Source: Maritalea mobilis (GTDB lineage: Bacteria > Pseudomonadota > Alphaproteobacteria > Rhizobiales > Devosiaceae). Taken from it: a DNA stretch of 64,000 nt. The notes under the pieces were generated by a model. The model saw nothing but the letters and a program-made list of their open reading frames with translations, was not told the origin of the DNA and did no database searches. How positions within the stretch are numbered: position 1 is the first letter of the stretch; the number at the start of each line of letters is the position of its first letter. The stretch lies in contig NZ_SNYR01000002.1 of NCBI RefSeq assembly GCF_004363175.1, forward strand, positions 372,001 to 436,000, in the 5' to 3' direction. Both the position numbers and the translations under genes were made by a program. Below are positions 8,971-17,961 of the stretch, in pieces.

Positions 8971-9765
8971 CTAATCTTCTGATTCCGATTTCGCAAGTTC
9001 TTGCCGGGTGCGGCGGGTCCGAATAAGCCAAAAAATTGCTAAAATTGGCATCAATGCGGCTAGGCCAAACCATGTATAGGCATATTCAAGGTGCCGATTG
9101 GTGAAATTCAGCGCTGCTTCGTCCGGCGCTTGCGGCAGATCAGCGGCCACTGGACTGGAGAGGTTCACATAAAATGGCGCAACATTGTCCAGCTCTGGGA
9201 ACATGATTTCGGTTAAGCGTGGCGGATTGATCACCCAATCCACTTGCTTGGCCAAGTCCGGCTCCAAAGTCGCGCTACCCACCCGCTCTGGCCGCCGCAT
9301 ATAGCCCTCCAGCATCAATTGACCTTCAGGCGCTGGCGCATATTGCGCTTTTGGCAATGTCAGCTCTTGCGGTGCGAAACCACGATTGACGTAAACAGTG
9401 CCACCGTCTGCCAATTGGAATGGCGTGACGATCCAATAGCCCGGGCCGGAATAACGGTCGCGCTTTTTTGGAAGCGAGATAAAGACGCGGGCTTCACAGC
9501 ACTCAAGGAATTGGCCCGTGAGTTGCACTTTTTGGAAATCGAACTCATCGGCGTTCAAATTTGCCCAAGTGCTTGCGGCAGGCACTTCAATGCGATCCGC
9601 AGCCAAGCGGTCATTGGCAGATGCGATCAGCTGCTCTTTCCAATTCAACCGATCAAGCTGCCAAAAGCCGAGCGCCAAAAACAGCACCATTGAGAGCAAC
9701 AGGAAGCCGACAAAGAAAGCTTTGCCCAATCCGGATTGCCGAATATCTTTTTTGGCTTCACTCAT
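8971..9765 (-). CDS. SURF1 family cytochrome oxidase assembly protein
   Basis: A 264-residue inner-membrane protein needed for efficient heme a insertion into subunit I of aa3-type oxidases. It has the SURF1 plan: one TM helix near the N-terminus (FFVGFLLLSMVLFLALGFWQL), a periplasmic domain containing GPGYWIVTPFQL and VYVNRGFAP, and a second TM helix near the C-terminus (WFGLAALMPILAIFWLI). ATG at 9765 was chosen because AGAGGA precedes it and the protein then starts MSEAKKDIRQSG; longer in-frame starts would lie inside the DUF983 gene, which it overlaps by 8 bases. Confidence 0.93.
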   Translation of the reverse strand: MSEAKKDIRQSGLGKAFFVGFLLLSMVLFLALGFWQLDRLNWKEQLIASANDRLAADRIEVPAASTWANLNADEFDFQKVQLTGQFLECCEARVFISLPKKRDRYSGPGYWIVTPFQLADGGTVYVNRGFAPQELTLPKAQYAPAPEGQLMLEGYMRRPERVGSATLEPDLAKQVDWVINPPRLTEIMFPELDNVAPFYVNLSSPVAADLPQAPDEAALNFTNRHLEYAYTWFGLAALMPILAIFWLIRTRRTRQELAKSESED

Positions 9766-10153
9766 TTGGCTTGTCCTCTTCATCATCGTCAGCCCATTTC
9801 GCCTCTTGCGCATCATTTTTATATTGCAGGGCAATCATCAGGCCTTTGAGCGGCCGCAACAATGCGAAGCTAAGAATGATGGTGACGGGTATCCATAGGA
9901 GCAGATGCACAGCAACGGGCGGTGAAAATGCCACCTCAACTGCCAAGGCTGCGCCCACAATTACAAAGCCGACGATCATGGTGATGAACACGGCAGGACC
10001 GTCACCACTATCCGCAAAGCTGAATGACAGGCCGCAGCTCTCGCAATGATCTTCCACCTGCAAAAAGCCGCGCAGCAAGTCCCCCTCGCCGCAGCGGGGG
10101 CAGCGGCAACGCAGGCCAGCGGAGAATGGAGAAATGTCTGAATAGTCTGTCAT
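9758..10153 (-). CDS. DUF983 zinc-ribbon membrane protein of the cta operon
   Basis: A 131-residue protein of the DUF983 family. Two CxxC pairs near the N-terminus (CRCPRCGEG and CESCGLSF) form a probable zinc ribbon, followed by two membrane helices (FITMIVGFVIVGAALAV and LLLWIPVTIILSFALL) and an acidic tail. Its fixed place between ctaE and SURF1 in alphaproteobacteria suggests a part in oxidase assembly, but no activity is proven. The start at 10153 follows AAAGGTC; an upstream in-frame ATG at 10177 is possible. Its stop overlaps the SURF1 start. Confidence 0.88.
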   Translation of the reverse strand: MTDYSDISPFSAGLRCRCPRCGEGDLLRGFLQVEDHCESCGLSFSFADSGDGPAVFITMIVGFVIVGAALAVEVAFSPPVAVHLLLWIPVTIILSFALLRPLKGLMIALQYKNDAQEAKWADDDEEDKPNE

Positions 10154-10182
10154 GGAATTTGACCTTTTGTGCATCAAACGAG

Positions 10183-10210
10183 AAAGGGCGCGACCAATGG
10201 CGCGCCCTTT
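10183..10210 (-). terminator. Hairpin between ctaE and the DUF983 gene
   Basis: A perfect 10-bp inverted repeat (AAAGGGCGCG and CGCGCCCTTT) with an 8-base loop lies 22 bases after the ctaE stop. Read on the minus strand it is followed by CTCGTTT, a weak T-tract, so it may be a partial terminator or an mRNA-stabilising structure that reduces expression of DUF983 and SURF1 relative to the oxidase subunits. Confidence 0.6.
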
Positions 10211-10231
10211 GCAATTTCTTGTGCCCTTCCC

Positions 10232-11065
10232 TTAGTGGGAAATGGCAACGCCCCAAGCGCCCCACACATAGATAGACGCGAACAGGAACAACCATACAAC
10301 GTCCACAAAGTGCCAATACCAAGCGGCGAATTCGAAGCCGAGGTGCTGCTTGGGAGTGAAGTGGCCAGCCAAGGCGCGGAACAAGCAAACGATCAAGAAG
10401 ATTGTGCCCACAAATACGTGGAAGCCGTGGAAACCTGTCGCCATGAAGAAGGTCGCGCCATAAATGTTGCCAGAGAAGCTGAAGCCAGCAGAGGCATATT
10501 CAACGCCCTGAACAAAGGTAAAGACTGCGCCCAAAATCACGGTGAGCACCAAGCCCCACTTCAAGCCATTGCGATCATCAGCCAACAATGAGTGGTGTGC
10601 CCAAGTGACGGTCATGCCAGATGTCAGCAACAACAATGTGTTGAAGATTGGCAAGTGCCATGGGTCGAACAATTCAACACCGGTTGGAGGCCAATGGCCA
10701 CCAGTGGCAGCAACGCGGCCAATTTGCTGTGCTTCATCAACATAGAAGAACATATCGAAATAGGCCCAGAACCATGCCACGAAGAACATGATTTCTGAAA
10801 CGATGAACAAGATCATGCCATAGCGGTGGTGCAACTGCACAACTGGGGTGTGGTCACCCGCATGGCTTTCCTTGATCACATCGCGCCACCAACCAAACAT
10901 GGTGTAAAGCACGCCGGCCAAACCGATAAAGAAGATGTATGGCGTCCAGTCTTGCATCCAAGCAATACCACCAATCGCCAACACGAGTGTTGAAACAGAG
11001 GCAATAAACGGCCATGGGCTTGGATCAACCAAGTGATAATCATGATTTTTGGCGTGTGCGGCCAT
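10232..11065 (-). CDS. ctaE: Cytochrome c oxidase subunit III
   Basis: A 277-residue integral membrane subunit of the aa3-type oxidase, carrying the usual seven TM helices. MAAHAKNHDYHLVDPSPWPF at the start, WWRDVIKESHAGDHTP, the FWAYF segment and the C-terminal WHFVDVVWLFLFASIYVWG are diagnostic. Subunit III stabilises subunit I and binds lipids on the proton path. A good ribosome-binding site (GGGAGAAG) precedes the ATG. It follows ctaG by 18 bases and is followed by a stable hairpin. Confidence 0.97.
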   Translation of the reverse strand: MAAHAKNHDYHLVDPSPWPFIASVSTLVLAIGGIAWMQDWTPYIFFIGLAGVLYTMFGWWRDVIKESHAGDHTPVVQLHHRYGMILFIVSEIMFFVAWFWAYFDMFFYVDEAQQIGRVAATGGHWPPTGVELFDPWHLPIFNTLLLLTSGMTVTWAHHSLLADDRNGLKWGLVLTVILGAVFTFVQGVEYASAGFSFSGNIYGATFFMATGFHGFHVFVGTIFLIVCLFRALAGHFTPKQHLGFEFAAWYWHFVDVVWLFLFASIYVWGAWGVAISH

Positions 11066-11083
11066 ATTTAGCTTCTCCCAATC

Positions 11084-11632
11084 TTATGAAGCATGGAATG
11101 CGTAAAAGAGCGTGACTTCCCGAATTGTGTCAAGCTCATCGTTTAAATCCAGCTCCGGATCCAAATAGTAAAGAACCGGCATTTGAACTGTTTCATTCGG
11201 CGCAAGAGTTTGCTCGGTGAAACAAAAACACTCAATTTTGTTGAAGTAAGCCCCCATGGACGCTGGCGTCACATTGAAGCTTGCAACAGTTTTGACAGGT
11301 TGGTCAGTGAGGTTTGTGGCCTCATAGGTCACGGTGACCTTTTTACCGACTTTATCGACCTGAGTGGCAGCAGGCACAATGCGCACAGGCAAATCGCTGG
11401 CCACCTGTGCCGCGAATCGAACTGTCATTTCACGGTCGATCACCGCGATCGCATTGTCTTCAGCACGCTGAGTGGTGCCGCCATAGCCAGTAACCTGACA
11501 AAAGATTTGATAGATCGGCACAGCGGCGTAGGCCATGCCCACCATAAGCGCGACAATCAGAACCAGCCAAATGGCGATCCGTTTGTTGTTGCGGCTTGCG
11601 TTATCTTGGGTGTCAATATGTGCCATAGCCAT
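11084..11632 (-). CDS. ctaG: Cytochrome c oxidase assembly protein CtaG (Cox11)
   Basis: A 182-residue copper chaperone that delivers copper to the CuB site of subunit I. It has a short cytoplasmic N-terminus, one TM helix (IAIWLVLIVALMVGMAYAAV), PIYQIFCQVTGYGGTTQ just outside the membrane, and the copper-binding IECFCFTEQTL motif with CxC cysteines, all standard for Cox11. An internal ATG two codons in (11626) has better spacing from AAGGG, so the true start may be two residues shorter. It lies between the small membrane protein and ctaE, as in other alphaproteobacteria. Confidence 0.96.
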   Translation of the reverse strand: MAMAHIDTQDNASRNNKRIAIWLVLIVALMVGMAYAAVPIYQIFCQVTGYGGTTQRAEDNAIAVIDREMTVRFAAQVASDLPVRIVPAATQVDKVGKKVTVTYEATNLTDQPVKTVASFNVTPASMGAYFNKIECFCFTEQTLAPNETVQMPVLYYLDPELDLNDELDTIREVTLFYAFHAS

Positions 11633-11638
11633 TCACCC

Positions 11639-11779
11639 TTACAATGGACGCTGGAAAATGGCCGGGCCAATTTTCACAATTGTGATGGCATAGAACAGAA
11701 TGGCCAGCACACCAAGAATAACGGCCAAAGCGATGGAACGCTTGCGGCGACGTTGTGCCAGTTTTTGATCGTTAGTCAT
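11639..11779 (-). CDS. Small single-span membrane protein of the cta operon (CoxF-like)
   Basis: A 46-residue protein beginning MTNDQKLAQRRRKRS, then one TM helix (IALAVILGVLAILFYAITIV) and ending KIGPAIFQRPL. Tiny proteins of this form sit between ctaB and ctaG in many alphaproteobacterial oxidase operons and are usually called CoxF or oxidase assembly protein; the role is unproven. The start chosen (11779) has GAGGTG five bases upstream. An alternative ATG at 11797, adding MSEEVK, overlaps the ctaB stop as ATGA and could allow coupled translation. The positive-inside rule puts the N-terminus in the cytoplasm. Confidence 0.87.
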   Translation of the reverse strand: MTNDQKLAQRRRKRSIALAVILGVLAILFYAITIVKIGPAIFQRPL

Positions 11780-11793
11780 TTTCACCTCTTCAC

Positions 11794-12729
11794 TCATGCG
11801 TTTGCTCCGCCCAAAAAGTTGGCCACGCTTACGTCAGCGAGCAGTACGAGATAAACCACGAACAAATAGATCAGCGAAAATCCGAAGAGTTGGCGCGCAG
11901 CCTTTTTCAACGCAACAGAGTCCTTTTGCAGCCAAAGGCGCACGGCGTAATAAATAAACGCTAGGCCCAAACCACCGGCCACAATGCCGTAAGCAAGGCT
12001 TGCGAAACCGAGCAAGGTTGGCGCAACAGAAATCGCTGCCAAAATGAATGTGTAGATCAAAATCTGATGTTGGGTCGCCCGCTCCCCGGCCACGTTGGGC
12101 AGCATTGGGATGCCTGCTTCTGCATAGTCGCCTTTTTTATACAGCGCCAATGCCCAGAAGTGGGGCGGTGTCCACAAGAAGGTGATCAAAAACAATACGG
12201 TGCTTTCAATGGTGATGGTGCCGGTGACTGCGGCCCAGCCGATCATTGGTGGGAACGCACCTGCCGCACCACCGATCACGATGTTTTGCGGTGTCCAGCG
12301 TTTCAGCCACATGGTGTAAATCACCGCATAGAAGAAGATGGTGAAAGCCAAAAGACCTGCGGCAACCCAGTTGGTTACCAAGCCCAAAATGGCCACCGAG
12401 AAGAAGGACAACACCAAGCCGAAGCCCAAAGCTTCAGATTTGGTGACCCGTCCTGCGGGGATGGGACGATTGATTGTGCGGCTCATCACCGCGTCAATAT
12501 CCGCATCGTACCACATGTTGAGCGCGCCAGATGCGCCCGCCCCAATTGCAATGCACAAAATTGCTGTGACTGCGAGAAGCGGATGCAAAGAACCTGGCGC
12601 GATCATCAAGCCGACAATGGCCGTGAAAATCACAAGTGACATGACACGCGGCTTCAGGAGCGCGAAATAGTCTTCGACTTCCGCGCCGCCCCAGCTGGTG
12701 TTTTCACTTTGATCGCCGATATAGGCCAT
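11794..12729 (-). CDS. ctaB: Protoheme IX farnesyltransferase (heme O synthase)
   Basis: A 311-residue polytopic prenyltransferase of the UbiA fold that adds a farnesyl group to heme b, making heme O for the aa3 oxidase. Both Asp-rich sites are visible: [15 protein letters not shown] with the following INRPIPAGR, and the loop [17 protein letters not shown] that is diagnostic for CtaB rather than quinone prenyltransferases. Start ATG follows AAGGAAAAGA. The stop overlaps the possible upstream start of the small CoxF-like gene. Heme A synthase (ctaA) is not in this window. Confidence 0.97.
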   Translation of the reverse strand: MAYIGDQSENTSWGGAEVEDYFALLKPRVMSLVIFTAIVGLMIAPGSLHPLLAVTAILCIAIGAGASGALNMWYDADIDAVMSRTINRPIPAGRVTKSEALGFGLVLSFFSVAILGLVTNWVAAGLLAFTIFFYAVIYTMWLKRWTPQNIVIGGAAGAFPPMIGWAAVTGTITIESTVLFLITFLWTPPHFWALALYKKGDYAEAGIPMLPNVAGERATQHQILIYTFILAAISVAPTLLGFASLAYGIVAGGLGLAFIYYAVRLWLQKDSVALKKAARQLFGFSLIYLFVVYLVLLADVSVANFLGGANA

Positions 12730-12756
12730 TGTCTCTTTTCCTTACCTACAGACCGA

Positions 12757-14421
12757 TTACTTTACTTTTGGCAAAGTTTCGAACTGGTGGAATGGTGGTG
12801 GTGAAGGCAATGTCCACTCAAGTGTAGTGGCGCCCTCGCCCCATGGATTGTCGCCAGCTTTGCGCTTTTTCATCACAGATTCGATGATTGAGGCAAAGAA
12901 GAACAGCAAGCCAAGGGCCATGATCAAATAGCCAACTGATGACACCATGTTCCACAATGCAAAGGCATCAGGATAATCGATGTAACGACGTGGCATACCG
13001 TTCAAGCCGAGGAAGTGCTGCGGGAAGAAGATCAAGTTCACACCGATGAACATTACCCAGAAGTGCAGCTTGCCCAATGTTTCATTGTACATATAGCCGA
13101 ACATTTTTGGGTACCAGTAGTACCAAGCCGCAAAGATTGCGAACACGGCACCAAGTGACAGTACGTAGTGGAAGTGTGCAACCACATAGTATGTATCGTG
13201 CAATGAACGGTCAGCACCCGCGTTGGCCAATACAACACCTGTTACACCACCAACGGTGAACAAGAAGATGAAGCCAATCGCCCACAACATTGGTGTGCGG
13301 AATTCAATTGAGCCGCCCCACATTGTGGCAATCCAAGAGAAGATCTTCACGCCTGTTGGCACCGCAATCACCATTGTGGCGAATACGAAGTAGCGCTGTG
13401 TATCAAGCGAAATGCCTGTGGTGTACATGTGGTGTGCCCACACGATGAAGCCCACGAAACCAATCGCCACCATCGCATAAACCATCGCCAAGTAACCAAA
13501 GATTGGCTTGCGAGAGAAGGTAGACACGATGTGTGAGATGATGCCGAAACCAGGCAAAATCATAATATACACTTCAGGGTGACCGAAGAACCAGAACAAG
13601 TGCTGGAACAAGATCGGATCGCCACCGCCTGCAGGATTAAAGAAGGTTGTGCCGAAGTTACGGTCAGTCAACAACATGGTGATCGCGCCAGCCAAAACAG
13701 GCAATGACAACAACAGCAAGAACGCTGTGACCAAAATCGCCCATGGGAACAATGGCATTTTATGCAATGTCATGCCCGGTGCGCGCATGTTGAAGATTGT
13801 TGTGATAAAGTTGATGGCACCCAAGATAGATGACACACCAGCAACGTGCAGCGACAGAATGGCGAAGTCCATCGCAGGGCCAGGCTGACCAGAAGTTGAC
13901 AATGGTGGGTAAACGGTCCAACCGCCACCTGTACCCATGCCACCTGGAGGGCCCTCAAAGAACATTGACATCAGCAACAAGATAAATGCTGGTGGCAACA
14001 ACCAGAATGAGATGTTGTTCATCCGTGGGAACGCCATATCTGGTGCACCAATCATCAATGGCACGAACCAGTTTGAGTAGCCACCGATAAGGGCTGGCAT
14101 CACCACAAAGAACACCATGATCAACCCGTGGGCAGTGGTGAACACGTTGTACATGTGCTTACCAGCGTCAAGCGCTGCTGCGCTTTGCCACTCAGCACCA
14201 TAAACAATAGACGCCAAACCTGGGAAAATTTGAATACCCGGCTCAGCCAATTCCCAGCGCATAAAGCCAGACAATGCGCCACCGATGATCCCTGCGACAA
14301 TCGCAAAGATCAGGTACATCGTACCGATGTCCTTATGGTTGGTTGAATATACATAACGCTTCCAGCCCGTTGGGTGGTCATGCGCATCATGTGAATTTTG
14401 GGCAGCAGTTGCGTTCGCCAT
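12757..14421 (-). CDS. ctaD: Cytochrome c oxidase subunit I, aa3 type
   Basis: The 554-residue catalytic subunit, with 12 TM helices binding heme a, heme a3 and CuB. Visible ligands include the [13 protein letters not shown] block (CuB His and cross-linked Tyr), the HHMY pair and AHFHYVL carrying the heme a and a3 histidines. [12 protein letters not shown] and [13 protein letters not shown] are typical of alphaproteobacterial and mitochondrial forms. The start follows AAGGAAAGC. It sits 79 bases downstream of ctaC, with no obvious terminator, so II and I are co-transcribed. Confidence 0.98.
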   Translation of the reverse strand: MANATAAQNSHDAHDHPTGWKRYVYSTNHKDIGTMYLIFAIVAGIIGGALSGFMRWELAEPGIQIFPGLASIVYGAEWQSAAALDAGKHMYNVFTTAHGLIMVFFVVMPALIGGYSNWFVPLMIGAPDMAFPRMNNISFWLLPPAFILLLMSMFFEGPPGGMGTGGGWTVYPPLSTSGQPGPAMDFAILSLHVAGVSSILGAINFITTIFNMRAPGMTLHKMPLFPWAILVTAFLLLLSLPVLAGAITMLLTDRNFGTTFFNPAGGGDPILFQHLFWFFGHPEVYIMILPGFGIISHIVSTFSRKPIFGYLAMVYAMVAIGFVGFIVWAHHMYTTGISLDTQRYFVFATMVIAVPTGVKIFSWIATMWGGSIEFRTPMLWAIGFIFLFTVGGVTGVVLANAGADRSLHDTYYVVAHFHYVLSLGAVFAIFAAWYYWYPKMFGYMYNETLGKLHFWVMFIGVNLIFFPQHFLGLNGMPRRYIDYPDAFALWNMVSSVGYLIMALGLLFFFASIIESVMKKRKAGDNPWGEGATTLEWTLPSPPPFHQFETLPKVK

Positions 14422-14500
14422 TTGCTTTCCTTGCCTCTTTCCTTAACGCCCTAAGATCCCCCTTGAGACCCAACTTGGGCGGCAAAATTAGCGGCGGGCC

Positions 14501-15430
14501 TTAGTTAAGGCTCGCCAAAGTCACATTAGCAGCCGCGACATCGTCTTCGGCTTTCATAATTTCGGCCCATGCCGCGAATTCCTCTTTCGAGACAACGCGT
14601 ACAGCAATCGGCATAAAGGCGTGGTCTTTACCGCACAGCTCTGAACACTGACCGTAGTAAAGGCCTTCTTTACGCACATGGAACCATGTTTCGTTCAACC
14701 GCTCTGGCACCGCGTCAGTTTTCACGCCGAATGCAGGCACTGCGAATGCGTGGATCACGTCAGCCGCTGTCACTTCAACGCGAACAGTGGTGTCCACTGG
14801 CACAACAAGCTCATTATCAACCGCGAGCAAGTATGGCTGGCCAGGCTTGCTTTCAGCGATTTCTTCTTTGCTGAGCATGATCGAATCGAAAGATGCGCCT
14901 TCAAGGTCTGGATATTCAAAACCCCAGTACCACTGATAGCCGGTTACGCGCACTGTGAGTTCTGGTGCAGGCACCACTTCACCGCTATCGCGTGAGAAAA
15001 TGTTTGATCCCAAATATTTCCGTTCGCCATCTGGCACGGTCATTTGATCTGACAACACGCCAAATGAAGGCACGGCGATCACGATCAAGATGATGATTGG
15101 CACCACAGTCCACACAATTTCAATCAGTGTGTTGTGGGTGAATTTAGATGGGTTTGGATTTGCGCGTTTATTGTAACGAATAATGACCCAGATCAATAAC
15201 GCCGTTACAAAAATGGTTATAAGAGTGATGATCCACATCAACAAACCATTATGAAAGGCAATCGTTGAGTCCATAATTGGTGTTACAGATTCTTGCAAAC
15301 CGATTGCGCCGGGCTCTGGCTGCCCGTTTTGCGCCCATGCGGCGGTGGGCAATAGCCCGAGTGTGATTGCAGATGTAATTTTAGCCAGACGTGCAAGAAG
15401 TTTGCTCACGCCAGTCTCCCTTTGCGACAT
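14501..15430 (-). CDS. ctaC: Cytochrome c oxidase subunit II
   Basis: A 309-residue CuA-carrying subunit that accepts electrons from cytochrome c. A signal sequence (ending PTAAWAQNG), two TM helices and a periplasmic cupredoxin domain are present. The CuA site reads CSELCGKDHAFMP near the C-terminus, complete with both Cys, His and Met, and GYQWYWGFEYP is the aromatic electron-entry region. ATG at 15430 was chosen over a longer frame because AAAGGG precedes it and MSQRETGVSKLL leads into the signal peptide. First gene of the minus-strand oxidase operon; its promoter must lie in 15431-15774. Confidence 0.96.
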   Translation of the reverse strand: MSQRETGVSKLLARLAKITSAITLGLLPTAAWAQNGQPEPGAIGLQESVTPIMDSTIAFHNGLLMWIITLITIFVTALLIWVIIRYNKRANPNPSKFTHNTLIEIVWTVVPIIILIVIAVPSFGVLSDQMTVPDGERKYLGSNIFSRDSGEVVPAPELTVRVTGYQWYWGFEYPDLEGASFDSIMLSKEEIAESKPGQPYLLAVDNELVVPVDTTVRVEVTAADVIHAFAVPAFGVKTDAVPERLNETWFHVRKEGLYYGQCSELCGKDHAFMPIAVRVVSKEEFAAWAEIMKAEDDVAAANVTLASLN

Positions 15431-15774
15431 GTTTAGGCCCTTTTTCGACGGTAACGCATAAGAGCAAGCAAATATGCTTGTCAATTCGCGTTTGGTCGTA
15501 AAAGCGCAGAATCTCAAACAGACTAAAACCATATCAGAAAGCGCAAAGCAATTCCAAACAGGCATTATTCAGTGCGGCATATAGCTGCAATGAGCTTTTT
15601 TGCGCAAAATTTTGCACTTTTCATTTAAATTTCCACCGAAATTGATTGTAACGACATTGTTGCGCCGTAATTCTCGCATGTGAATAAGCCGCGCAATCAG
15701 GACGGGTTGAATTGACTGATGCGCTGAAAGCAAGCAAATTCAACACAGTTGAAGGGTAAAGGAATCGTCTCATC
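15431..15774. promoter_or_regulatory. Divergent intergenic region between ctaC and the IalB gene
   Basis: A 344-base gap with no convincing gene. It must hold the promoter of the oxidase operon (minus) and of the IalB-family gene (plus). A 12-base perfect palindrome, GCAAAATTTTGC, lies at 15604-15615 inside an AT-rich stretch and is the best operator candidate. I could not assign clear -35 and -10 boxes with confidence. Confidence 0.5.
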
Positions 15775-16269
15775 ATGCGTTTGATTAAGCTGTTTATGGG
15801 TGTGCTGTTTGCAGGACTGCTTTTTTCTAATGCGCAAGCGCAAGGCGTGGTGAAAGGCGATTATGGCGATTGGCAAATGACCTGCGATACCCCTCCGGGT
15901 GCAACATTTGAGCAATGTGCCTTGATCCAGAATGTGACTGCGGAAGACCAGCCTGGCGTTGCGCTGAGCGTAATTGTGTTGAAAACCGCAGACAAACAAA
16001 CTCAATTGTTGCGGATTTTGGCCCCGCTTGGCGTGTTGCTGCCAAACCAGCTTGGCTTGGTGCTTGATGGCAATGATAAAGGCCGCGCGCCCTTTATCCG
16101 CTGCCTGCCGAACGGTTGCATGGCGGAAGTTGTGTTGACCCCAGATTTGATCAGCGAGCTTTCTGCGGCAGAAACTGCGCTTTTTGTGGTGTTTAAAACC
16201 CCGGAAGAAGGCATTGGCATTCCTGTATCCATGAATGGATTTAGTGACGGATACAACGCCCTGCCATAA
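15775..16269 (+). CDS. IalB family periplasmic protein
   Basis: A 164-residue exported protein of the invasion-associated locus B family, common and mostly uncharacterised in Rhizobiales; the name comes from Bartonella and does not imply virulence here. Residues 1-22 form a signal peptide ending NAQAQG. The mature protein opens with GDYGDWQMTCDTPPG and has four cysteines (MTC, EQC, IRC, NGC) that could make two disulfides. SVIVLKTADKQTQLLRILAPLGVLLP is the usual core. It has its own promoter region and is followed by a hairpin. Confidence 0.9.
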   Translation: MRLIKLFMGVLFAGLLFSNAQAQGVVKGDYGDWQMTCDTPPGATFEQCALIQNVTAEDQPGVALSVIVLKTADKQTQLLRILAPLGVLLPNQLGLVLDGNDKGRAPFIRCLPNGCMAEVVLTPDLISELSAAETALFVVFKTPEEGIGIPVSMNGFSDGYNALP

Positions 16270-16275
16270 TGAAAT

Positions 16276-16293
16276 TGCCCAATCTGCTGGGCA
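16276..16293 (+). terminator. Hairpin after the IalB gene
   Basis: TGCCCA and TGGGCA flank a 6-base loop, seven bases past the stop codon, and flanking TGAA/TTCA could lengthen the stem. No T-run follows, so termination is only a suggestion. Confidence 0.4.
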
Positions 16294-16403
16294 CTTCATC
16301 TACATGCGACAAGAATTGCCTTGAACCTTCACTTGGATTGCGGGTAGTTATGCGACGTCTTATTTTGGCGCCGCTGTGCCAAGCATAACGAAGAGTGATC
16401 CCC

Positions 16404-17801
16404 ATGAGCAATGCATCCAGCAGCAGCAATAAGAGTGCTGTTTTCCTCACCGGCTCAACCATGCGCCACGTCATTATCATGACGACGACTTCGGCCATCG
16501 GGTTGATGTCGATCTTTTTCGTGGATGCCATCACGCTCTTTTACATCAGCCAATTGGGTGACCCGAGCCAAACCGCAGCTGTGGGCCGCGCGGCTTATGT
16601 GCTGGCCTTTATTATTGGCATGTCTGTTGGGTTTATGATCGGCACTTCGGCAATGGTCGCCCGCGCCGTGGGCGCCGGGAAGGACGAAGCAGCGAAATCC
16701 TACGCGGGCTCGTCCATCATCAGTGTTGTCATTTTTGGCATCGTCTTGGCTGGTGCGGGCTTTTTGCTGACCGACTGGTTGATGGCAATGCTGGGCGCAA
16801 CGGGCCAAGCGCTCGAATATGCGCGGATTTATCTTTATATCGTTTTGCCATCCACTCCGTTTTTCGCCATCGGCATTGTCACCATGGGGATTTTGCGGGC
16901 GCATGGTGATGCAAAGCGGTCAATGTATATCACGCTGATTGGCGGGATTATGACTGCACTGCTCGATCCCCTCTTCATCTTCGTATTTGGATGGGAAGTG
17001 ATCGGCGCGGCTGTTGTGTCGGCGATTGTGCGCGTGTCCTTTGCGGTGCTGGGGCTTTATTATGTGATCGGCATTCATAAGGCGATTACGGTTCCAGAGT
17101 TCCGCCGCTATTTCAAAGATCTGATCGATATATTGAAGATTGCGGCGCCCACTGTGGTGACTAATCTTGCGGCACCTGTTGGTGCATTTCTTATTGCCCG
17201 CGCCGTTGCCGAATATGGCGATGCTGCCGTGGCTGGACAATCTGTTGTAGACCGACTGATTCCGCTCGCGTTTGGCGTAGTATTTGCCCTCTCTGGCGCC
17301 GTTGGGCCGATCATTGGGCAAAATTATGGTGCAATGCAGATGGATCGCGTCCGCCAGGCACTGATAGATGGGCTTATTTTTAACTGGGTTTACATCTTAA
17401 TTGCATGGGGCCTGTTATTTATTGCGCAAGAGCAAATCATCGCGATCTATCAGGCGGATGGCAATATGGCTCTGGTCATCCGTTTGTTCTGTAATGTGCT
17501 TGCAGGCTCGTTTCTGTTCAACGGCATGTTGTTCGTGTCGAACGCTGCGTACAACAATTTGGGATATCCCCTGCTGGCCACCCTTGCGAACTGGGCACGC
17601 CAAACATTGGGCGTAATCCCCTTTATCTATTTTGGTGCGCTGTGGGGCGGCTTGCCGGGCATTATTTGGGGTGCATCTATCGGCGCTGTTATCTTCGGCA
17701 TTCTGCCTGTTGTTGGCGCGTTTTGGTTGATCCAGAAGCTCACCCCAAATCAAGAGAGCGCCGCAGATACTACAGAAACAGCTGAAGCCCCAGCTTCTTA
17801 A
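16404..17801 (+). CDS. MATE family efflux transporter
   Basis: A 465-residue polytopic membrane protein with about 12 TM helices in two homologous halves, as in multidrug and toxic compound extrusion pumps driven by Na+ or H+. Typical family features are MSIFFVDAITLFYISQLGD in TM1, the FMIGTSAMVARAVGAG loop and, in the second half, ALSGAVGPIIGQNYGA. ATG at 16404 is preferred to an upstream GTG. The substrate cannot be told from sequence. The C-terminal tail is short and acidic. It seems monocistronic, followed by a long hairpin. Confidence 0.93.
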   Translation: MSNASSSSNKSAVFLTGSTMRHVIIMTTTSAIGLMSIFFVDAITLFYISQLGDPSQTAAVGRAAYVLAFIIGMSVGFMIGTSAMVARAVGAGKDEAAKSYAGSSIISVVIFGIVLAGAGFLLTDWLMAMLGATGQALEYARIYLYIVLPSTPFFAIGIVTMGILRAHGDAKRSMYITLIGGIMTALLDPLFIFVFGWEVIGAAVVSAIVRVSFAVLGLYYVIGIHKAITVPEFRRYFKDLIDILKIAAPTVVTNLAAPVGAFLIARAVAEYGDAAVAGQSVVDRLIPLAFGVVFALSGAVGPIIGQNYGAMQMDRVRQALIDGLIFNWVYILIAWGLLFIAQEQIIAIYQADGNMALVIRLFCNVLAGSFLFNGMLFVSNAAYNNLGYPLLATLANWARQTLGVIPFIYFGALWGGLPGIIWGASIGAVIFGILPVVGAFWLIQKLTPNQESAADTTETAEAPAS

Positions 17802-17806
17802 AAAAG

Positions 17807-17834
17807 TGCCGAGACGCCTTTTGGGCGCTCGGCA
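17807..17834. terminator. Long hairpin downstream of the MATE gene
   Basis: TGCCGAG and CTCGGCA enclose a second pairing CGCC/GGCG with one mismatch, giving an 11-bp stem and a 5-base loop directly after the stop. The only long T-tract (TTTTTT) lies on the minus-strand side, so classical termination would act on leftward transcription, although no gene on that strand lies immediately upstream. Confidence 0.55.
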
Positions 17835-17961
17835 AAGTATTCGGGGTTAGTCTAGGGCAAACACGGCCAACCATACAGGTTGGACCAGTTTGGTTCTTGC
17901 ACGCTATTGACATTTTGATCATTCGTCTAACAAATAGATTTCATCAGTTAAATCAATTTTC

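Noticed and set aside
15775-16269. Virulence role for the IalB-family protein
   Set aside because: The family is widespread in free-living alphaproteobacteria; the name derives from Bartonella and nothing in the context supports invasion.
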